A stretch of DNA of 64,000 nt from Candidatus Poribacteria bacterium (lineage in GTDB: Bacteria; Poribacteria; WGA-4E; WGA-3G): contig RKRR01000131.1 in NCBI GenBank assembly GCA_007571305.1, forward strand, positions 1-64,000, given 5' to 3'. Below are positions 58,844 to 64,000 of the stretch, in pieces (the first letter of the stretch is position 1; each line of letters opens with the position of its first letter). The notes below the pieces were generated by a model. The model worked only from the letters and a program-made list of their open reading frames with translations, was not told the origin of the DNA and ran no database searches. Position numbers and translations under genes: made by a program.

Positions 58844-58961
58844 AGGACTTACGCATGCTGCTTTTTTGTAGCATAACCTGTTGGGTTGTGCCACAAAGAC
58901 ATCTGTGTTTTTTGGGTTTCCTTTTCACAAAACGTCCCATGGTCAAAATTGCGTAAGTCCT
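58844..58961 (+). repeat. Dispersed repeat, family A, copy 5
   Basis: The ends are AGGACTTACGCA / TGCGTAAGTCCT (perfect). The hairpin core is at 58871-58891 (arms GCATAACCT and GGGTTGTGC). It lies between hicB and the ThuA-like gene. Confidence 0.87.
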
Positions 58962-59119
58962 GTTTAGAATATATTGAATTACGGTCCGTAGACATTTCAT
59001 TAGGCTGCAGACGCGTATACCTTCCTCTACTTAGCCAATTGATGTTTCTCAAAAAGTTTGGCAAAAAGACACGTGATGTGCTAAACTGATGGATATTCCC
59101 AACGGAGGATCCAAAAAAT

Positions 59120-59926
59120 ATGGCAAAGAAATCTCGAATTGTTATGGTCGCAGGAAGTGGGAGTAGTCATGGCAGTGGAGCGCATGAACATCCCGCTGGG
59201 TGTGCCTTTCTCTCTGAGCAGTTAAACAAAAATGTGGAGGGTGTAACGGCAGCGGTCTCTCAGGGTTGGCCCGAAGATCCAGCGATTTTCACCGATACAG
59301 ATGCCATTATTGTTTATTCAGGCGGTGGTGAAAAACATCTTAGCATTCCGCATCTTGATCAGATCGGGGAATTGATGGCGCAGGGCATAGGGCTTGCAAT
59401 GTTGCACTTTGCAGTCGAGGTGCCCAAGGGTAAGCCGGGTAATTGTTTCTTAGACTGGATCGGTGGTTACTTTGAACCAGGGCTTTCAGTGAATCCCTAT
59501 TGGGTAGCAACGTTTGCTGAATTTCCTGAACACCCGATAACACGTGGGATGGAGCCGTTTTCATTGGAAGACGAGTGGTATTACCACATGCGGTTTCGTG
59601 AAAATATGCAGGGCGTAAAACCCGTGTTAAGCACGATCGCGCCTGCGTCAACGCTCGAAAGACCTGATGGGCCTCATAGCGGTAACCCGCATGTCCGTGC
59701 TTCGGTTGCGAAGGGTGAACCACAGCACTTGGGTTGGTGTGTGGAACGCCCAGATGGTGGTCGTGGGTTCGGATTTACCGGTGGGCATTACCACCAGAAT
59801 TGGAGGAATGATCAATTCCGTAAGTTAGTTCTTAACGGGATTGTGTGGACAGCAAAGATGGAAGTCCCTGAAGAGGGTATCTCTACACCGACACCGACCG
59901 AGACGGAATTGGATGCGTATCTGTAG
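59120..59926 (+). CDS. ThuA-like domain protein
   Basis: A 268-residue ThuA-like protein with a glutamine-amidotransferase-like fold. The N-terminal strand RIVMVAGSGSSHGSGAHEH, the MLHFAVEVP region near residue 97, and the C-terminal RGFGFTGGHYHQNW...LVLNGIVWTA are typical. The family is linked to trehalose and other sugar use, but its chemistry is not settled. A strong GGAGGA RBS precedes the ATG. The PhyH gene follows on the same strand after 60 bases, so the two may be one operon. Confidence 0.9.
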   Translation: MAKKSRIVMVAGSGSSHGSGAHEHPAGCAFLSEQLNKNVEGVTAAVSQGWPEDPAIFTDTDAIIVYSGGGEKHLSIPHLDQIGELMAQGIGLAMLHFAVEVPKGKPGNCFLDWIGGYFEPGLSVNPYWVATFAEFPEHPITRGMEPFSLEDEWYYHMRFRENMQGVKPVLSTIAPASTLERPDGPHSGNPHVRASVAKGEPQHLGWCVERPDGGRGFGFTGGHYHQNWRNDQFRKLVLNGIVWTAKMEVPEEGISTPTPTETELDAYL

Positions 59927-59986
59927 TTGCGAAATTCATTCTATAGGGGAATTGAAAACCGCACCTACTGGCTAAGGAGATAGGAC

Positions 59987-60841
59987 ATGGACCAAGAAAT
60001 ACAGGATTATCTGTTCGACCTACAAGGCTATTTGGTTTTGGAAAATGCGATCTCGACATCCGATCTGGATGAAATGAACGAGTGGATAGATGCACATTGG
60101 GAGTACGTTGAGAATCCTTGGGAGGAAGAAACCGAGGACAGACGAATTCCACGTTGGATCGGGAACATCGAAACGCATACCTACAACATCGAGAACGGTG
60201 TGAATTTCCAGAATATCATTGAAGGTGGTGATGTCTTTCGGAAGTTGATTGATCATCCCTCATGGATCGGTCTGGTACGGAAATACGTCCATGAAGTCAA
60301 TGGACTTTCTATCCACGAAAATTTCCTAAACGTCCGCGGGCCCGGCGGTTTTATTCATATCCATTGTGGTGGACATGTCCCGCTGAGTTATTTGACCTTC
60401 CGACAGGAGAACACCGGCGAATGGATGGTAGGACAGATTAACGTCCTGATGGCGTTGAACGATATTGGACCCGGAGATGGCGCACCCGTGCTGGTACCGA
60501 GTAGCCATAAATGCACAGAGATTCATCCGCGTTTGAAGGTTGATGGGAAAGGCTTAGTCTACGACGGTGTGAGCGGGAAAGCCGCAGGAACAGCCTTTGC
60601 GACGAAAGAAATCTATCTCAAAGCTGGTGATGTCGTCATGTTCACAGACGCTATTACGCACGGGTCGGCGGAGCGGACGAATGAAGGGTATCGCCGGTCG
60701 ATCGTCTACCGCTATTCTCCGAGATATGTCCGTGAACGTTTTGATTATCCGCATTCCAAAGAGTTGTTGGCACGTTTGACCCCCGATCAGCACAAGATTA
60801 TCCAACCGACATCCGTACGTCGCCCCCCGCAGATAGTGTAA
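59987..60841 (+). CDS. Phytanoyl-CoA dioxygenase (PhyH) family protein
   Basis: A 284-residue Fe(II)/2-oxoglutarate dioxygenase of the PhyH type. The cupin core includes FIHIHCGGHVP (first ligand region), a PVLVPSSHK strand, and the distal His in FTDAITHGSAERT followed by RRSIVYRY, whose Arg would hold 2-oxoglutarate. The first ligand triad reads H-x-H/C-G-G rather than the textbook H-x-D, so metal binding should be checked. The AAGGAGA RBS is good. It is paired with the ThuA-like gene. The substrate is unknown. Confidence 0.88.
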   Translation: MDQEIQDYLFDLQGYLVLENAISTSDLDEMNEWIDAHWEYVENPWEEETEDRRIPRWIGNIETHTYNIENGVNFQNIIEGGDVFRKLIDHPSWIGLVRKYVHEVNGLSIHENFLNVRGPGGFIHIHCGGHVPLSYLTFRQENTGEWMVGQINVLMALNDIGPGDGAPVLVPSSHKCTEIHPRLKVDGKGLVYDGVSGKAAGTAFATKEIYLKAGDVVMFTDAITHGSAERTNEGYRRSIVYRYSPRYVRERFDYPHSKELLARLTPDQHKIIQPTSVRRPPQIV

Positions 60842-60957
60842 CGCGTGAGGTCTCTGTCTTAGACGTTTTATTGATAGAAGTTTTGACGAGTTCTGTTTCT
60901 ACCTATAAAAACCTAATATGTAATTCTATCCAGACGTGCTTTGTGGGGTATTTACAC

Positions 60958-61182
60958 ATGAGTACAATTCAAGAAATATCGGAAGCCTTGTCAAACCTAA
61001 GTACTGACGAACTGCAACACATTGAGCGGGTTATTCTCGATTTATATCGGGCTCGTCAGGAAACGATTATTTTTCATGATGGCTACGGAATTTGGACAGA
61101 ACAAGATCAGATTTCAGTGGCAGCGGAGGTTTTTCAACTGTTTGAGAAGGAGGAGAATTTAGAAGACGATGTCGATGCCTAA
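60958..61182 (+). CDS. Probable antitoxin paired with a MazF-type toxin
   Basis: A 74-residue acidic protein (MSTIQEISEALSNLSTDELQHIERVILDLYRA...EDDVDA) with helical N- and C-terminal parts. Its last bases overlap the start of a MazF-like frame, the normal antitoxin-toxin arrangement. The sequence is not a classic MazE, so the antitoxin call rests on context. The toxin is truncated, so the module is probably a relic. Confidence 0.6.
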   Translation: MSTIQEISEALSNLSTDELQHIERVILDLYRARQETIIFHDGYGIWTEQDQISVAAEVFQLFEKEENLEDDVDA

Positions 61183-61306
61183 ACGGGGTGAGATCTGGTT
61201 AGCCGACCTTGGATTAGCAGCAAGGACTCGACCCGTTCTGATTTTAAGTGTGCCTTTTTCAGATGCAGGGTGGAACTTGAGATATCTTCACGCTTTTGAG
61301 ATTTAA
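61169..61306 (+). pseudogene. mazF: Truncated MazF/PemK-type toxin
   Basis: This 45-residue frame begins MSMPKRGEIWLADLGLAARTRPVLILSVPFSDA, the standard MazF N-terminus with its RNA-binding loop. It then departs from the family (GWNLRYLHAFEI, stop) where about 80 more residues are expected. It overlaps the antitoxin gene by 14 bases. The break lies directly before the AbiU2-like gene, as if a later insertion removed the rest. Confidence 0.75.
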
Positions 61307-61330
61307 AATATTGATTGAGGAGTACTTAAG

Positions 61331-62002
61331 ATGAATCACGAATTTGTGAAGAGTCAGAAAATAAAAAAATGGCTCAAATGGATGAAAGTTATTCATGATG
61401 AGGTTCAATTGCTTGTTTGGGAGGCAAAGATGTTTTGGGAAGTTCAAGACATCATCCGGGCGAATCCTCGCATCAACAAACCTAATGTTTTCTATCGTTA
61501 TCTTGGACGCTCATATCTTTCTCATGCGCTAACAGGACTGCGTCGTCAAATTAAACCGCAGAAGGATAGCATCTCCTTCGCAGGATTGCTTGAGGATATT
61601 GCTGAAAATCCTGCAGAGTTATCACGTTGTTATTTTGAATCCCTCCACCTTGATTCTGCATCCAGAAATATTATGAAAGTGGTGGATGACTTTAAGCGAT
61701 ACGCAGATCCTAACAATACATATGTTTCCCCACAGATGGTGAAAATTGACTTAGATGAACTCAAGAAGGTTGTAAAAGCCTGTGAGGATTTTGCTGATAG
61801 ACGCATTGCTCACCATGATAGGCGTGAACCAGAAACTGTGCCAACATTCAAAGAACTTGATGAATGCATCAAATTGCTAGGTAAAACGTATGTAAAGTAC
61901 CACCTACTGTTTTATAATGTAGGAATAGGCGAGTTAGTGCCTCCCTTTCCGTATGGCTGGAAATCCATTTTCGGTGAGGCGTGGTTAATTGAGGAGAGGT
62001 AA
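61331..62002 (+). CDS. AbiU2/HEPN-like protein
   Basis: A 223-residue all-helical protein that recalls the HEPN AbiU2 family. Residues 1-45 form amphipathic helices (KKWLKWMKVIHDEVQLLVWEAKMFWEVQDI), and ACEDFADRRIAHHDRREPE near residue 158 has the R-x3-H motif of HEPN RNases, preceded by the conserved Asp. AbiU2 proteins are tied to abortive infection. A GAGGAG RBS precedes the ATG. The next frame starts 1 base after this stop, so the two are coupled. A fragment of a second copy lies at 56995. The HEPN call is from motif and shape only. Confidence 0.65.
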   Translation: MNHEFVKSQKIKKWLKWMKVIHDEVQLLVWEAKMFWEVQDIIRANPRINKPNVFYRYLGRSYLSHALTGLRRQIKPQKDSISFAGLLEDIAENPAELSRCYFESLHLDSASRNIMKVVDDFKRYADPNNTYVSPQMVKIDLDELKKVVKACEDFADRRIAHHDRREPETVPTFKELDECIKLLGKTYVKYHLLFYNVGIGELVPPFPYGWKSIFGEAWLIEER

Positions 62003-62003
62003 G

Positions 62004-62741
62004 GTGAAAGATCAAAAACAACTTCTAATAGGAAAGGAAAGACCTTATTGGAGGGCGATAGAAGGGGTGAAACAAGAGATGTCTATGAATCCAGAAGAAC
62101 TTCAGGTTCATAGGCGGAAAACAGGACACGCACGTTTCCATCCTGTGTTAGCAAGATTAATTCGGGAAGGAATAGAGCTCGGATATACGGACGATCGTCT
62201 AGACCGCTACCTCAAAAGGGGTATGATGGAAATGTACGATCGAAGACAAGAGGGACATAACCTATGGAAAAGTGAACGACAGAAGGTAGTAAAAAAATTG
62301 AACGAACATCCACTAAATCAACAAGCTAAGAAGCTTCTGATAGCATCAAAGAAGGCGGGGCTTGCATGGGACCAGCTGCACGTAATGACGCTAACGTGGG
62401 AATACCCGCTTGGAATAGAGTCCCAGACTGCAGAATTTGATGAATACAGTCCTATAGTATCGTTGATAAGTGATATGATGTACTGTTGGATGCCCCAGGA
62501 GGTAATGGCGGTGTTAATGCTGTCACTTGAACCGCCCCATGAAGTGGTTTTAGATGCCTCAGATCTCATGGGAATGAAAACGTTAAAAGGAGGAGCGGGC
62601 ATTTTAATAGATGTGCTTCAGAATTATATGGAGTATATGGAAAGCGATTGGGATGCTATATCAAAAGAAGAATTAGCTAGAAAATGGTTATTGATGGAAC
62701 GTAATCCGTCACAGATCCTAATATATACACAACATGAAAAT
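62004..62741 (+). CDS. Unknown protein whose frame runs without a stop into argH
   Basis: GTG at 62004 has an excellent GAGGAGAGG RBS and lies 1 base after the AbiU2-like stop. The 246 codons contain no stop and are in the same frame as argH at 62742. The product is mostly helical and charged (HPVLARLIREGIELGYTDDRLDRYLKRGMMEMYDRRQ, then hydrophobic PQEVMAVLMLSLEPP), with no motif I recognise. It is probably the partner of the AbiU2-like gene. As written, it makes an N-terminal fusion to ArgH. Confidence 0.65.
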
Positions 62742-64000
62742 ATGCAAACACCAGAAAAAACCCTCTGGGGTGGCCGTTTCAGCACAAGCCTCACTACAGA
62801 GACAATAGCCTTTACACACTCCATTGAAACCGACACCCGACTCATCGGATACGATATTTGGGGGAGCCAAGCGCATGCGATTATGCTCGCTCGGCAAGAG
62901 ATTATCTCCGATGCCGATTTGCGTGAGATCTTACGATGGCTCCAGAAAGCAGAAACAGATTTTCAGAACGGCAATTTTATCCTAGATCCCAATAAAGAAG
63001 ACGTACACATGAACGTCGAATCGTACCTGATTGAGAACGCCGGACGCGAGTTCGGTGGTAGACTCCACACTGCCCGCTCCCGGAACGATCAGGTACTCGT
63101 AGATGCCCACCTCTACATTCGGGATGAGATCCTCAACGTCCAACGTGGTCTCTCTGAACTCTGCGAGGCATTTCTACACATTGCAAAAGTCCATGCCGAC
63201 ACTGTCATGCCCGGTTATACGCATACTCAACACGCACAGCCCATTAGTCTCGGTTTCTGGGCGACGGCTTACGTGAGTATGTTCCTACGGGACCAGAAAC
63301 GACTACAATCTGCATACACGCTCGCCAATATGAACCCGCTTGGGGCAGGTGCTTTGGCTGGTACGACATTCCCAATTGATCGGCACCTGACGACAAAGCT
63401 GCTCGGTTTCGATGCGCCGCATGAACACGCACTTGATGTTATCAGCAGTCGAGATTTTATCGCAGAGACGCTCTTTGCATTGTCGCTTGTGATGGCGAAC
63501 CTCTCTCGGATTAGCGAAGAAATTGTCTATTGGACGACCTATGAATTTCGGATGGCGGTGCTCGACGATGCCTATAGCTTCGGGAGTTCCATCATGCCGC
63601 AAAAGAAGAATCCCGACATTGCGGAACTCACACGAGGGCGCACAGGGCGCGTCTATGGCGCGTTATTAGATTTATTGACGAACCTTAAGGGTTTGCCAAT
63701 GGGCTATAACCGCGACTTTCAAGAGGATAAACCGCCGCTCTGGGAAGCGTTTGATATTGTGAAAGCGTGCCTCGGTCTACTGCCGGAACTCCTCAGAACA
63801 ATAGATTTCAAAACGGAACGGATGGCTGAATTGGCGAATGCGAACTTCGCAACAGCGACAGAGTTAGCAAATTATCTCGTTAAGGAACATCATATCAGTT
63901 TTCGGGAGTGCCACGAGATTGTGGGTTGGCTTGTCGGGGAATTGGTGCAGCAGGAAAAGAGGTTCGCCGATTGGGAACTAACGCAAAAACTTCTGAAACA
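62742..64000 (+). CDS. argH: Argininosuccinate lyase ArgH, 3' end outside the window
   Basis: ArgH, the last enzyme of arginine synthesis, splits argininosuccinate into arginine and fumarate. The visible 420 residues begin MQTPEKTLWGGRFS. They include the conserved TARSRNDQV, TVMPGYTHTQHAQPIS and the fumarase/aspartase signature GSSIMPQKKNPD with its catalytic Ser. The normal length is about 460, so the window ends near the C-terminus. No RBS lies ahead of the ATG at 62742, and the frame is continuous with the preceding unknown gene from 62004. Either ArgH is made as a fusion or initiation relies on signals not visible here. Confidence 0.95.
   Translation, partial: MQTPEKTLWGGRFSTSLTTETIAFTHSIETDTRLIGYDIWGSQAHAIMLARQEIISDADLREILRWLQKAETDFQNGNFILDPNKEDVHMNVESYLIENAGREFGGRLHTARSRNDQVLVDAHLYIRDEILNVQRGLSELCEAFLHIAKVHADTVMPGYTHTQHAQPISLGFWATAYVSMFLRDQKRLQSAYTLANMNPLGAGALAGTTFPIDRHLTTKLLGFDAPHEHALDVISSRDFIAETLFALSLVMANLSRISEEIVYWTTYEFRMAVLDDAYSFGSSIMPQKKNPDIAELTRGRTGRVYGALLDLLTNLKGLPMGYNRDFQEDKPPLWEAFDIVKACLGLLPELLRTIDFKTERMAELANANFATATELANYLVKEHHISFRECHEIVGWLVGELVQQEKRFADWELTQKLLK

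Overview
The window looks like chromosomal DNA of a Gram-negative, heterotrophic bacterium of the Candidatus Poribacteria / sponge-symbiont kind. That placement is inferred from gene content: a sulfatase beside a sugar isomerase, a phytanoyl-CoA dioxygenase beside a ThuA-like protein, several sugar/acid enzymes (FGGY and ROK kinases, SIS isomerase, Gfo/Idh, LarA, dipeptide epimerase), a TonB-dependent receptor, and many short dispersed intergenic repeats. No rRNA, tRNA or CRISPR was seen.

Layout. 1-1379: two unrecognised membrane genes. 1507-5519: sugar-phosphate isomerase and sulfatase (+), converging on an SDR and a dipeptide epimerase (-). 5689-12961: a minus-strand cell-envelope cluster of a lipoprotein amidase, a small membrane protein, two flotillin-like proteins and two NfeD proteins. 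13263-16388: a sugar-phosphate cluster (SIS isomerase, ROK kinase, FGGY kinase). 17045-24387: a secreted nuclease, then a TonB-type uptake locus (TonB-like protein, two lipoproteins, TonB-dependent receptor). 24896-33525: housekeeping genes (polyprenol/DAG kinase-like protein, ABC ATPase, HAD phosphatase, minCDE, larA, sugar nucleotidyltransferase, bioD).

34169-44471 is a defence-type island. A type I restriction locus has a broken hsdM, a half-length hsdS and an intact-looking hsdR. Placed between these subunits are a HigB/HigA-like toxin-antitoxin pair with an enlarged antitoxin, a two-gene AAA ATPase + PIN-like nuclease operon, and an Rpn-family nuclease. The AAA/PIN operon and the Rpn gene are preceded by near-identical sigma70-type promoters.

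44577-55485 returns to core functions: hflK, hflC, a large polytopic membrane protein, a Gfo/Idh oxidoreductase, thiC, glcB and an amidohydrolase. 55651-62741 is a second accessory stretch: a DUF932-like protein, an IS630 element, hicAB, a truncated mazF with its antitoxin, an AbiU2/HEPN-like protein and an unknown gene that runs in frame into argH at the right edge. ThuA and PhyH genes lie inside it.

The least explained signals are: (i) the continuous reading frame from an unknown defence-like gene into argH; (ii) the AAA/PIN pair nested in the decayed type I locus; and (iii) eight same-orientation intergenic repeats in three end-families that share one hairpin core with signs of covariation.
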